Counted from the first letter of the stretch, positions 22,395 through 34,622 are shown. The stretch is DNA of 64,000 nt from Streptomyces sp. CMB-StM0423 (GCF_002847285.1 NZ_CP025407.1:7505001-7569000); one strand, 5' to 3'. A program made the numbers and translations. The notes: a model not told the origin generated them from the sequence alone.

Positions 22395-24265
22395 CCGCCG
22401 CTCCGGGGCCGCACCACGGTCACGTCCGCCGCCTTCACGTACCCGATCCGGTGGCCCACCTGGATCTGGTGCCACAGGGTGCGGCCCCGGATCACGCGGC
22501 TCGCGGCGCCGGTCTCGTCGGTGAGGCCGGGGGCGTGGAAGTACTCGCCGGGCATGGTGCCGCCGACGACGTACCGCTGGCCGGGGCGAAGTTCGTAGGG
22601 CAGGGGCCTGGGCTCCTGGGGCTCGACGCCCTCGGGGTACGCGGACGCCTCGGGCAGCGCGCGGCCGTACACCCGGACCGGGCCCGCGCCGGGGCGCGGG
22701 GTGACGGTCGTACCGTCGTCCGCGATCGCCGTGGGGGCGGCGGCGGGGTTGTGGAACCACGCCTTGCGGCCCAGGTACCAGATTGCCGTCCAGTCCCCGC
22801 GGCGGCCGGCGACGGCGAACTGCTGGCCCGTCGAGGCGCGGGCTCCGGTGTCGTTGACGCCCGTGGAGGCGGGGGCGTCACCGTGCAGCCCGGGGTCGGC
22901 GACCAGCGGGGCGTCCGGGGCGGGCCGGGTGCGGAGGCGGACGGCGCCGGAGCCGTGCGGCGGGCACTGGGCGGCGGCGTCCTTCGCGCACGCGGTGTAG
23001 GCGGGGCGGTGGGCGGCGTAGTCGGGGCGGATCGTCACGATGCCGCCGTCGGTCCGGGCGGCCGGCTCCAGCGGGGCGCCGAGCAGGTCGAAGTAGTGCG
23101 CCCAGTCCCAGTACGGGCCGGGGTCGGTGTGCATGTCCGGGACGTGTTCCGGGTCGGGGGCGGGGACGTTGTCGTGGCCGATGATGTGGTGCCGGTTCAG
23201 CGGCACGTCGTACTCCTGCGCCAGATAACGCACCAGCCGCGCCGACGAGCGGTACATCGACTCCGTGAACCAGGCGTCCGGGTCCGTCAGCCGCGCCTCG
23301 TGCTCCAGGCCGATGGACTGCGCGTTGACCTGCCAGTTGCCCGCGTGCCAGGCGACGTCCCCGGTGCGTACGTGCTGGGCGACATGGCCGTCGGAGGAGC
23401 GCAGGGTGTAGTGCCAGGAGACGAACTCGGGGTCCTGCACGGCCTGGACGGAACCGTCGTAGCCGCCCTCGGTGTCGTGCACGACGAGGTAGCGGACGCG
23501 CTGGTCGTGGGGGCGGCGGGCTTTGTCGTGGTTGCCGTAGTCGGGCTTGCCGTCCTTGCCGCCGTAGACCTCGTACGGCGCGGGCAGCCACTCGCAGGCC
23601 AGCTCGCGGGGGCACTCGGCCCCGGCGGGGGCGGCCCGGTGGGCGGCGGGGGCGGCCGCGGTACGGGCGGCGGTACGGACCGTGGTGTCCGCCGGGAGCG
23701 TGACGGTCTCGCCGGAGTCGGTCGTACGGCGCACGCCCGCGCGCAGCACCGCGTACACCTCGTCCGCGAACACCCTCGCCGTCGCGGCGTCCCTGGCCTG
23801 CGCGTACGCCGCGACTGCCGGGTACCACCCGGCCGCACCGGCGGCGCGCGCCGAGCCCAGCCGGCGGCCGTGGTCGGCGAGGAGCGCCGCGCCGCCGCGC
23901 ACGTTGGCGCGGGGGTCGCTCCGCAGCCGGGCCGCCGGGATCCCCGACAGCCGCGCCGCGCGCTGCACCGTCTGCGTACCCCGACCGCCGCCCTCGCCCG
24001 TCGCGGCGCGCAGGTCCGTCAGATGCATCGGCCCGTAGCCGCCCGCCACGCTCGGCGCCCCGCCGTGCGCGTCCCAGCGTGACTCCAGGTACGCCACCCC
24101 CAGCAGCACGCTCTCCGGCACCCCGTACTGCCGTGCGGCCGCCGCGAACGACTCCTGGAGCGCACCGGCCCCGGAGCGCGCGCTGCCCGCCGCGGGCGAG
24201 CCCGCGGCGAGCAGCGGCAGAAGGACGGCGGTGGCGGCGGCGCAGCGCGCGAGGCGTCCTGGCAC
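22379..24265 (-). CDS. Secreted cell-wall hydrolase: lysozyme-like domain plus N-acetylmuramoyl-L-alanine amidase
   Basis: A 628-residue protein from GTG 24265, chosen because GGAGG is 5 nt upstream and a signal peptide (LARCAAATAVLLPLLAAGSPAAG) follows at once; GTG 24298 has no ribosome-binding site. Residues about 35-120 look like a transglycosylase/lysozyme-type domain (AAARQYGVPESVLLGVAYLESRW, with Glu at the catalytic place, then GGYGPMHLTD). The amidase_2 domain lies at about 245-395: VVHDTEGGYDGS, WHYTLRSSDG, HAGNWQVNAQSIGLEHEA, RHHIIGHDNVP, holding the zinc ligands. The C-terminal 200 residues contain SH3-like beta segments probably for wall binding. It is convergent with and overlaps GH95 by 16 bp. 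Confidence 0.88.
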   Translation of the reverse strand: MPGRLARCAAATAVLLPLLAAGSPAAGSARSGAGALQESFAAAARQYGVPESVLLGVAYLESRWDAHGGAPSVAGGYGPMHLTDLRAATGEGGGRGTQTVQRAARLSGIPAARLRSDPRANVRGGAALLADHGRRLGSARAAGAAGWYPAVAAYAQARDAATARVFADEVYAVLRAGVRRTTDSGETVTLPADTTVRTAARTAAAPAAHRAAPAGAECPRELACEWLPAPYEVYGGKDGKPDYGNHDKARRPHDQRVRYLVVHDTEGGYDGSVQAVQDPEFVSWHYTLRSSDGHVAQHVRTGDVAWHAGNWQVNAQSIGLEHEARLTDPDAWFTESMYRSSARLVRYLAQEYDVPLNRHHIIGHDNVPAPDPEHVPDMHTDPGPYWDWAHYFDLLGAPLEPAARTDGGIVTIRPDYAAHRPAYTACAKDAAAQCPPHGSGAVRLRTRPAPDAPLVADPGLHGDAPASTGVNDTGARASTGQQFAVAGRRGDWTAIWYLGRKAWFHNPAAAPTAIADDGTTVTPRPGAGPVRVYGRALPEASAYPEGVEPQEPRPLPYELRPGQRYVVGGTMPGEYFHAPGLTDETGAASRVIRGRTLWHQIQVGHRIGYVKAADVTVVRPRSGGQPKV

Positions 24266-24390
24266 GGGGTCCTCCGAGGTGCGTGGGCGAACGATCACCC
24301 AGCACTATCGGCAGACTGACAGACCGTCAATCATGTGAATGGCGAGTCGCCGCACGTCAGGCCGTTGCGCGGGACCGACGGAGCGAGGGA

Positions 24391-24420
24391 CCGCGGAACC
24401 GCGGAACCGCGGAACCGCGG
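24391..24420. repeat. 8-bp tandem repeat, 3.75 copies
   Basis: CCGCGGAA repeated three times plus CCGCGG. Each unit contains a SacII-type palindrome CCGCGG. It lies between the start of the amidase gene and the end of the phosphotransferase gene, next to a 13-bp hairpin. Confidence 0.9.
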
Positions 24421-24428
24421 GGCGAGAG

Positions 24429-24463
24429 GGCGGGGTGGCGCTGTCACGGCGCGCCACCCCGCC
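24429..24463 (-). terminator. Perfect 13-bp hairpin after the phosphotransferase gene
   Basis: GGCGGGGTGGCGC pairs perfectly with GCGCCACCCCGCC around a 9-nt loop, starting 4 nt beyond the stop codon of the phosphotransferase gene. No T-run. Confidence 0.6.
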
Positions 24464-24467
24464 GGGC

Positions 24468-25589
24468 TCACCGTGTTCCGACCGCCGCCCGCACCGCGCG
24501 GCGCGCCATCTGCACGTCGTCGTGGAGCCGGCGCAGCAGCAGCCGGTACTCCTCCCCGGCACTCATCCCGCTGTGCGCGCCGACCGGCGGCGCCGGGTCC
24601 TTCATCGCGCGCTGCACGGCGGCCTCGTACGTACGGACCTCCCGCACCAGCACCAGCATCAGGTTGACCAGGAACCCGTCCCGGTGAACCGTTCCGCCTG
24701 CCTGGGCGAGCTGGCTGATCTGCCTGCGCGCGGGCGAGCCTTCGCCCAGCACGGCCCAGAGCGTCGCCAGGTCGTACCCCGGGAGGTACCAGCCGGCCTG
24801 CTCCCAGTCCACGAGGACCGGGCCCGCGGGGGACAGCAGCACGTTCGAGAGCAGGGCGTCCCCGTGGCAGAACTGCAGGTGCCCCGGGCCGATGCCGTGC
24901 AGCAGCGTCTGGAGGTCGCCCATGTCGCGGTCGGTCAGCAGGCCCAGCTCGTGGAACCGGCCGAGCTGGGTGCCGTAGTCCAGCGGCGCGCCGAACGCCC
25001 CGGCGGGCGGCCGCCACATCCCGATCCGTACCAGCGCGGCGAGCGTCGCGCGCACGTCGGCGTGGGGCGGGACCTCCAGCGGGTGCCGCTGGAGCGCGGC
25101 GGCGCGGCCGGGGGTGCGCTCGATGACGAGCGTGCAGCTCTCCGGGTCGGCGGCGATGAGCCGCGGCACCCGCACGGGCGGCCGGGCCCGGACGAACGTA
25201 CGGTAGGCAGCTATTTCCTGCTGCAGCTTCTCCACCCGCGCGGCCGACTGGTCGACCAGGCACTTCGCCACCGCCGTGGTCCGTCCGGTGGAGCCGACCA
25301 GCAGCACGGTGCGGCTGCTGCGGCGCAGCACCTGCACCGGGTGGAAGTCGGGGACGACGCGGTGCACGGAGTCGACGGCGGCGCGCAGGAGCGCGCCGTG
25401 CGGGCCGGTCAGGTCGAGCCGGCCGCTGACGGGTCGGCGTGCGGTGGCGGGAAGCTGTCGCAGGCGTGCGCCGGCGGCCGGCGCGCGGCCCGGGTCGAGG
25501 AAAGGCGCCCCGCCGGCCGCGGTCCGGTGCGGGGCCGGGGGGCGTACCGTACGGACGGGTGCGGACACGGATGCCGATGCTGCATACAT
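24468..25589 (-). CDS. APH/choline-kinase-type phosphotransferase
   Basis: A 373-residue protein from ATG 25589. After a Pro/Arg-rich N terminus (about 70 residues) comes a kinase-like fold with VLLVGSTGRTTAVAKCLV (ATP-binding lobe with Lys), and LQFCHGDALLSNVLLSPAGPVLVDWEQAG near residues 245-275, which carries the catalytic Asp (HGDxxxxN) and the metal-binding VDWE. It is the normal aminoglycoside phosphotransferase-superfamily architecture, but most Streptomyces members of this type are not resistance genes and probably phosphorylate small metabolites. AAGGGA lies 12 nt upstream. It is divergent from the NsdB-like regulator and ends in a strong hairpin. Confidence 0.87.
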   Translation of the reverse strand: MYAASASVSAPVRTVRPPAPHRTAAGGAPFLDPGRAPAAGARLRQLPATARRPVSGRLDLTGPHGALLRAAVDSVHRVVPDFHPVQVLRRSSRTVLLVGSTGRTTAVAKCLVDQSAARVEKLQQEIAAYRTFVRARPPVRVPRLIAADPESCTLVIERTPGRAAALQRHPLEVPPHADVRATLAALVRIGMWRPPAGAFGAPLDYGTQLGRFHELGLLTDRDMGDLQTLLHGIGPGHLQFCHGDALLSNVLLSPAGPVLVDWEQAGWYLPGYDLATLWAVLGEGSPARRQISQLAQAGGTVHRDGFLVNLMLVLVREVRTYEAAVQRAMKDPAPPVGAHSGMSAGEEYRLLLRRLHDDVQMARRAVRAAVGTR

Positions 25590-25900
25590 GGGCGAGACAG
25601 ATCCCTTCAGGCACGGGCCGGTTGCGCGCCGCGGGCCACCGTCCGCTGCCGTACCCTCCCTGGTCATTCGTCCGGGTGACCGGCTGGGGGTGCCGGTTCC
25701 CGGCCGCTGAGCCCGGGATATCCGGGTGGGCAGTGCGGCTGGCATGTGCCCCGTTCTCCGGGGCCGGTTGGCGCAGTCATAGCCCACACCGCTATACGGG
25801 TGGCACACCATCTGGCGCACCCTGGCGAACCCTGGCGAATGCTCGCCGGGTCTTCGGCCCGTCGGTACTGTCAAGTGAGCCGAGACCCTGGGGGCTTGAC
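25590..25900. other. 311-bp divergent intergenic region
   Basis: No gene is supported. It contains the divergent promoters of the phosphotransferase and the NsdB-like gene, a 10-bp iterated repeat at 25811-25840, and TACTGT at 25865-25870 as a possible -10 for the rightward gene with no clear -35. Confidence 0.6.
25811..25840. repeat. Three 10-bp direct repeats upstream of the NsdB-like gene
   Basis: TCTGGCGCAC, CCTGGCGAAC and CCTGGCGAAT follow each other without gaps, so TGGCG recurs once per helical turn; a diverged TGGCACA lies 12 bp before the first. They end 25 bp upstream of the TACTGT box. The layout suggests cooperative binding of a regulator on one DNA face. Confidence 0.75.
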
Positions 25901-27373
25901 GTGAGCAAGGGACCCAACACCAGGCTCGCCGACCTGTTCGGGATGACCGGCTGGTCGAAGGGCGAGCTGGCGAGGCTGGTCAATCGGCAGGCGGCGGCCA
26001 CCGGCCACCCCCAGCTCTCGACCGACACCTCGCGGGTGCGGCGCTGGATCGAGACGGGCGAGATCCCGCGCGAGCCGGTGCCCAAGGTGCTGGCGGCCCT
26101 GTTCACCGAGCGACTCGGCCGTGTCGTGACCACCGAGGATCTCGGGTTCGAACGGGCCGGAGGGCCCGGGCGGGTCAGGCGGCAGTCCGATGACGCACTG
26201 CCCTGGGCACCCGAGCGGACGGCCGAGGTCCTCACCGAATTCACGGGAATGGACCTCATGCTCAATCGACGCGGCCTGGTGGGCGCGGGAACGGCGCTCG
26301 CGGCCGGCTCCGCCCTGACCAGTTCCCTGCACGAGTGGCTGCACTCCGACCCCGCCGCCCCGGGCACCGCCGCCGGGAGCGGCCCCTTCAGCATCGAACC
26401 GGCGCGCTACGGCAGATACGAGGCGACGCCGGTCGGCGCGCAGGAAGTCGACGCGCTGGAACGTTCCGTCGAGGTGTTCCGCGCCTGGGACGCCGAGCGC
26501 GGCGGCGGCCTGCAGCGTAAGGCCGTCGTCGGCCAGCTCAACGAGGTCGGCGGCATGCTCGCGTACCGGCACCCGGAGCCGCTGCAGAGCCGGCTGTGGG
26601 GCGTCGCCGCGAACCTCGCCGTGCTGGCCGGCTGGATGTCGCACGACGTGGGCCTGGAGCCCACCGCCCAGCGGTACTTCGTCATCGCCGCGCACGCCGC
26701 GCGCGAGGGCGGCGACCGGCCGCGCGCCGCGGAGGCACTGTCGCGCGCCGCCCGCCAGATGATCCACCTGGGCCGGCCGGACGACGCGCTGGAGCTGATC
26801 GGACTGGCCAAGTCCGGGACGGGGCCCGGGACTCACCCGCGTACGCGCTCGATGCTCCACACCATCGAGGCGTGGGCGCAGGCGGCGAAGGGCCGCACGG
26901 GGGCGGTGCAGCGCACCCTGGGCGAGGCGGAGGACCTGTTCGCCGCCGACCGCGGGGACGAGGCGGCGCCCACCTGGATGCAGCTCTTCGACGAGGCCGA
27001 CCTGCACGGCATGCAGGCCCTGGCCTACCGCACGCTTGCCGAGCACGACCCGTCCGCCGCGCTCCGGGCCCGCGAGCACGGCGAACTGGCCCTCGCCAAG
27101 CGGCCGGACGGGCGCCAGCGCTCCCAGATCCTCGACTACGTGTCCCTGGCCGCGGCGGGCTTCCTCGCCGACGACCCGGACCGGGGCGGGGACTACGCCC
27201 GGCTCGCGCTGGAGCGCATCGGCGAGAACTCCTCGCACCGCACCTGGGACCGGTTACGGGAGACGTACCGGCTGACCGCGCCGTTCTCGGACGACCCGGT
27301 GGTCAAGGCGCTGCGCGAGGAGATGAGGGACACGCTGGCCAGGGCGCCGAAGGGGCGCACGAGCCCCATCTGA
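25901..27373 (+). CDS. NsdA/NsdB-family regulatory TPR protein
   Basis: A 490-residue protein from GTG 25901, with GGGGG 7 nt upstream. Residues about 10-75 (FGMTGWSKGELARLVNRQA, STDTSRVRRWIETGEIPREPVP) form the N-terminal HTH-like part, followed by LTEFTGMDLMLNRRGLVGAG with a hydrophobic stretch. The rest is alpha-helical with TPR-like repeats (VVGQLNEVGGMLAYR, LAGWMSHDVGLEPTAQRYF, RQMIHLGRPDDALELIGLA). This order matches NsdA/NsdB, negative regulators of antibiotic production and differentiation in S. coelicolor. It cannot be told from sequence alone which paralogue this is. It is divergent from the phosphotransferase and followed by a convergent PP2C gene. Confidence 0.87.
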   Translation: MSKGPNTRLADLFGMTGWSKGELARLVNRQAAATGHPQLSTDTSRVRRWIETGEIPREPVPKVLAALFTERLGRVVTTEDLGFERAGGPGRVRRQSDDALPWAPERTAEVLTEFTGMDLMLNRRGLVGAGTALAAGSALTSSLHEWLHSDPAAPGTAAGSGPFSIEPARYGRYEATPVGAQEVDALERSVEVFRAWDAERGGGLQRKAVVGQLNEVGGMLAYRHPEPLQSRLWGVAANLAVLAGWMSHDVGLEPTAQRYFVIAAHAAREGGDRPRAAEALSRAARQMIHLGRPDDALELIGLAKSGTGPGTHPRTRSMLHTIEAWAQAAKGRTGAVQRTLGEAEDLFAADRGDEAAPTWMQLFDEADLHGMQALAYRTLAEHDPSAALRAREHGELALAKRPDGRQRSQILDYVSLAAAGFLADDPDRGGDYARLALERIGENSSHRTWDRLRETYRLTAPFSDDPVVKALREEMRDTLARAPKGRTSPI

Positions 27374-27374
27374 C

Positions 27375-27393
27375 GGCGGCCACCGGCGCCGCC
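27375..27393. terminator. Small hairpin after the NsdB-like gene
   Basis: GGCGGC / GCCGCC stem with a 7-nt loop, directly after the stop codon at 27373, in the short gap to the convergent PP2C gene. Confidence 0.35.
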
Positions 27394-27451
27394 GGAGCCG
27401 CCGTACGGGGACGGATGGGAGTGACGGGCCGGGCCGCCGGGGCGCGGTGGC

Positions 27452-28897
27452 TCAGCCCGTCACCCTGGCCACGAGCACGCAGGCGTCGTCCCCGCGGCGT
27501 CCGCCGCCGAACTCCTCGACGACGGCGCGCAGGCAGTCCTGCGCACCGGGTGCGGCGGCGAACCTGGGGGCGAGCGCGAGCAGCCGCTCGCGGGCCGGCT
27601 CCGGGCTGCGGGCGCCGAGGCCCGCGGTGTGCAGCAGGAGCAGGTCGCCGGGCTGTAACGGCTCGCTGACCTGCGCGTACGACGTGTCCGCCGTGGCGCC
27701 GAGCAGCACGCCTTCCGGCGCGGTCAGGGGGCGGCCGGAGCCGGCGCGGAAGAGCAGCGGCGAGACGTGCGCGGCGCGGGCCCAGCGCAGGGTGCGCGCC
27801 GCCGGGTCGTAGCGGCAGCAGACCGTGCCGACGAGCACCGGCTGCGCCGACACCTCCAGCAGCTCGTTGGCCCGGCCGAGGAGCGCGGCGGGATCCGTAC
27901 CGCCGAGGGCCATGCCGCGCAGGGCGCCGAGGAGCATCGTCATCCCGGCGGCGGCCGGGACGCCGCGGCCGGCGACGTCGCCGACGCCGAGGAGGGTGTC
28001 GCCGCCTGGCAGCGGCAGCGCGTCGTACCAGACGCCGCTGACAGGGGTGTCGGCGGCGGCCGGAAAGTGATGTCCGGCCACGGTCAACGCGGCCGGGTCA
28101 CCGGCCGGCAGGTGGACGGCGCCGTGCCACGGGGGCAGCACCGACTCGTGCAGCTCCTGTGCGATGCGCCGCTCGGCGGCGGCGAAGTGCCGCTCGCGCT
28201 GGAGCGCGGACTCCGACTCCCGCACCGTCCGGCGGCTGCGGCGCAGCTCGGTGACGTCGCGTACGACCGTCCACATCGACTCGGTCGCGCCCCCGGCGTC
28301 CAGGACGGGTTCGCCGACGACGTGCAGGGTGCGCGGCGCCCCGTCCGGGCGGCGGATGCGGAACTCGCCGTCGATCGGCTTGCCGTCGACCAGGCAGTCC
28401 GTGACCATCGCGGTCAGCCGCGGCTGGTCGGCGGGGTCGAACCAGGACGGCAGGTCGTCCAGCGACAGCGGGCCGTCGCCGGGGTCCCTGCCGAAGATGT
28501 CGAAGAGGTCGTCCGACCAGTCGACGATGTCCGAAAGCAGATGCCACTCCGCGCTGCCCACCCGGGGCTGCGGCCGGTCCAGCGGGTCCGCGGGGAACAA
28601 CCCTTCCGGCCCTGCGCCCTCCTCGCGGTCCGCGTCGACCGGGTGACCCGAGCGCAACTGCCCGAGCTGGACCGTCAGGCAGTCGAGCTGCCGCGCGGCG
28701 AGGTCGCACAGCGCGCGCTGCCAGCGCAGCTCGGCCTCCTCGGCGTCCCCCGCGGCGGCGATCGTCTCCCGCCGCACCGCCTCCAGGCTGCCGCGCAGCC
28801 GGGCGATCTGGCCGAGGAGCGTGGCCACCGCGCTGCGCTCGGGCTGCTGCGGCGCGTGCGGGCCCGCGGCGCGGGGGAGTCGTGAGGCGGCGGCCAT
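27452..28897 (-). CDS. PAS-PP2C (SpoIIE-type) protein with a missing metal ligand
   Basis: A 481-residue protein from ATG 28897 (GGAG 8 nt upstream). An N-terminal helical region (about 20-85) is followed by a PAS domain (about 120-240: IVDWSDDLFDIFGRDPG, EFRIRRPDGAPRTLHV, MWTVVRDVTEL) and a PPM/SpoIIE phosphatase domain (about 265-480). The motif normally GGDWYD reads SGVWYD, so the first metal-binding Asp is Val; GDVAGRG (Asp kept, usual His is Arg) and RRGDDACVLVARV are present. Family members dephosphorylate anti-anti-sigma factors; here activity may be lost or altered. The gene lies alone and is divergent from a HEAT-like gene. No anti-sigma kinase domain is fused. Confidence 0.88.
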   Translation of the reverse strand: MAAASRLPRAAGPHAPQQPERSAVATLLGQIARLRGSLEAVRRETIAAAGDAEEAELRWQRALCDLAARQLDCLTVQLGQLRSGHPVDADREEGAGPEGLFPADPLDRPQPRVGSAEWHLLSDIVDWSDDLFDIFGRDPGDGPLSLDDLPSWFDPADQPRLTAMVTDCLVDGKPIDGEFRIRRPDGAPRTLHVVGEPVLDAGGATESMWTVVRDVTELRRSRRTVRESESALQRERHFAAAERRIAQELHESVLPPWHGAVHLPAGDPAALTVAGHHFPAAADTPVSGVWYDALPLPGGDTLLGVGDVAGRGVPAAAGMTMLLGALRGMALGGTDPAALLGRANELLEVSAQPVLVGTVCCRYDPAARTLRWARAAHVSPLLFRAGSGRPLTAPEGVLLGATADTSYAQVSEPLQPGDLLLLHTAGLGARSPEPARERLLALAPRFAAAPGAQDCLRAVVEEFGGGRRGDDACVLVARVTG

Positions 28898-29057
28898 GGC
28901 GTGATCTCCGATACCTTCCGGCCCGGGCTCCGGCGTCGTTGCCGGCCTGCGGTTCGCCGTTACGACTGTGGCACAGGCGACGACGCTGCGTAAGGCGTTT
29001 CGCGAGACCCGAGCAGATGCTTTTGGCATATGCCCGCCGTCCGGTTCACAACCGCAC

Positions 29058-29086
29058 TTCACCCGCCCTCCGCACTCCAGTAAGCT
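29058..29086 (+). promoter_or_regulatory. Candidate promoter of the HEAT-like gene
   Basis: TTCACC (29058-29063), 17-bp spacer, TAAGCT (29081-29086), in the 287-bp divergent region; expected start near 29093, about 90 nt before the ATG. Confidence 0.5.
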
Positions 29087-29184
29087 GCCGCGGCAATGGA
29101 GCCGGCAGCCGGTCGGTGGCCCGGTCTGTCCGTTCCGCGGAAAATTCCGTTGCCAGCGGTCCCACCACCCCGGATGCTGACGTC

Positions 29185-30603
29185 ATGTTCGAGCCAGCCA
29201 TAGCGCCCAGCGGCACCCTCCTCGGCCTCCTCCAGCGAGGCCGGGGCGACGGGACCCTGCACGCACTCGCCGCGCCGAGGGCAGAAGCCCTCCAGGCGCT
29301 GTACGAGTGCGTGATCGACGACCCCAGGCACGACTGGCAGGTGGAGAACCGCTCGCTCTATTACGCCCGGCTCTGCCTGGAGCTGGACGCCCCCGTGGAT
29401 GCCCTCGCCGACCACCTCTTCGCCCCCGACGACGTGCTGCGCCCCGATGAGCAGCGCACCGGGCTCACCCTCTCCGTCCTCGGCCACCTCGCCTCGTACG
29501 GCCGCGACGACGCCCTGAAGCTCCTCCGCCGCTACGCCGCCGCCGGCGGCTGCTGGCAGTGGGCGCTCGACGAGCTCGCGCTGCGTGACGACGACGCCGG
29601 GCTGCGCGCCCTCGCCCCACACGTGCTGGCCCGCTTCCCGCGCACTCCCGAGGGCGAGCGCGAGCTGGCCGCGGAGATGTGCGGCGCGTTCGAGCCCCGG
29701 CCCTGGCGGCTGTGGGCCGAGGACCCCGGGCTGGGCGCCCGGGTGCGCGCTGCACAGGAGCAGGAGAGTTTCGACCGCTGGCAGCGCCAGCTCCGCTCCC
29801 GCGGCCCGCGGCCGGGCTGGAACGTGGCCGAGATCCTCCAGTGGGCGCAGGACGGCCTGGAACAGTACCCGGCGCAGCCCCGGCACGCCGCCGCGGCCCG
29901 CTGCCTCGCCGCCGTCGCGGGGCCCGAGGACCGGCCGGAACTGATCGCCGCGGCCCGCGCCGGCGGCGACGGCGCCCGCGCCGCCGCCGTCGCGCACCTC
30001 GCGGCGACCGGCGACCCCGAGACGTACGACCTCATCGAGGCCGCCGCCTGCGGTCCTTCCGAGATCCTCGCCGAGGCCGCGCTCGCCACCTTCGGCCGGA
30101 TGTGCTCCACCGCCGCCCTCGGCACCGCCCGCCGCTGGGCGGGCCGCGAGGACGCGCTCGGCACCGCCGCCGGGGTGATGCTCGCCCGCCGCGGCGCCGC
30201 GCGCGACGCCCGTGCCGTACGGGCCGTGCTGCTGCGCCGCGTGCGCGACGGGGGTCCGGACGCGGCGGAGCTGTGCGATCTCGTCGCCGGCGCCGGCCGG
30301 CTGGCGATCGCCTCCGCCGCCCCCGTGCTGCGGCACATCTACCGCGAGACGGGCAGCTCGCAGCTCCGCGGCGTCACCGCCCGCGCGCTGGCCGCCACCG
30401 ACCCGTCGTTCCCCGCCTCCTTCGCCGTCGAGTGCCTGTGGGACTGCGAGGACACCACCCGCGAGATCGGCGCCCGGCACGCCGAGACCGCCGACGCCCG
30501 CGTCGTCGCCCGGCTGCGCAGCCTGGCCGCCGACCCGGCGGAGGACGGCGACGTGCAGAGCACCGTACGCACCCGCATCACCCCGGACGGCGCCGCCGGC
30601 TGA
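29185..30603 (+). CDS. HEAT-like repeat protein, conserved in Streptomyces
   Basis: A 472-residue alpha-helical protein. After MFEPAIAPSGTLLGLLQRGRGDGTLHAL come repeated helix pairs (for example GHLASYGRDDALKLLRRYA, DLIEAAACGPSEILAEAALATF, VLRHIYRETGSSQLRGVTARALAATDPSF) with the AA-repetitive look of HEAT or ARM repeats. No catalytic motif, signal peptide or membrane segment. ATG 29185 is well placed after the promoter candidate; a ribosome-binding site is weak. I recognise the type as conserved in Streptomyces but not its function. Confidence 0.82.
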   Translation: MFEPAIAPSGTLLGLLQRGRGDGTLHALAAPRAEALQALYECVIDDPRHDWQVENRSLYYARLCLELDAPVDALADHLFAPDDVLRPDEQRTGLTLSVLGHLASYGRDDALKLLRRYAAAGGCWQWALDELALRDDDAGLRALAPHVLARFPRTPEGERELAAEMCGAFEPRPWRLWAEDPGLGARVRAAQEQESFDRWQRQLRSRGPRPGWNVAEILQWAQDGLEQYPAQPRHAAAARCLAAVAGPEDRPELIAAARAGGDGARAAAVAHLAATGDPETYDLIEAAACGPSEILAEAALATFGRMCSTAALGTARRWAGREDALGTAAGVMLARRGAARDARAVRAVLLRRVRDGGPDAAELCDLVAGAGRLAIASAAPVLRHIYRETGSSQLRGVTARALAATDPSFPASFAVECLWDCEDTTREIGARHAETADARVVARLRSLAADPAEDGDVQSTVRTRITPDGAAG

Positions 30604-30640
30604 CCCCGTCACGCATCCTTCACGTACGGTCGCGCCCTGC

Positions 30641-30652
30641 GACAATGAGCGC
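30641..30652 (+). promoter_or_regulatory. Weak -10 box at leaderless distance
   Basis: GACAAT (30641-30646), 6 nt before the ATG at 30653; it departs from TANNNT in the first base. Confidence 0.3.
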
Positions 30653-34297
<3,645 letters not shown>

Positions 34298-34322
34298 GCG
34301 AACGCAGGGTTCGGGTACGCCG

Positions 34323-34337
34323 CGCGCCTGCGGCGCG
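34323..34337 (+). terminator. Small hairpin after 5-oxoprolinase
   Basis: CGCGCC / GGCGCG perfect 6-bp stem with a 3-nt loop, 26 nt after the stop codon; no T-run. Confidence 0.4.
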
Positions 34338-34609
34338 TGAAGGCGATCGCGGTTCATGGCGGCGTCCGCGGTGTCCGGCCGGGCTCGCGGCGTCGGCCGC
34401 AGGCCGCGCCCTGGGCAGCCGTCCGGCCCCCGCGCGGCACCTGCCCGACAGCCGAGCGCTGCGGCCGTCGCGTCCGCCCGCCCAGGGCCCCGGCCCCTTC
34501 GCGCAGGTCGCCGGTCCGGCGCCGCTCGCCGGATCCGGCCGCCCTCCCGACCCGCCGTCCGGGCCGGAGGCCAGTGCGTGCCGTTTCGGCCGATGTCGGT
34601 GGCACCGCC

Positions 34610-34622
34610 TAATCTGTCCGTC
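34610..34622 (+). promoter_or_regulatory. -10 box of the SMC-like operon, leaderless geometry
   Basis: TAATCT (34610-34615) followed by 7 nt and GTG 34623. TTCGGC (34585-34590) could be a poor -35 at 19 bp. The geometry supports GTG 34623 as the start of the first gene. Confidence 0.45.

Larger units (their letters stand above)
34298..34622. other. 325-bp intergenic region upstream of the SMC-like operon
   Basis: No gene is supported. It holds a hairpin at 34323-34337 and the TAATCT box at 34610-34615 that probably starts the operon. An ATG at 34593 in frame with the first gene is discussed there. Confidence 0.55.

Noticed and set aside
24468..25589. Aminoglycoside resistance gene
   Set aside because: The fold is APH-like, but this chromosomal type is common in streptomycetes and nothing in the context indicates resistance.
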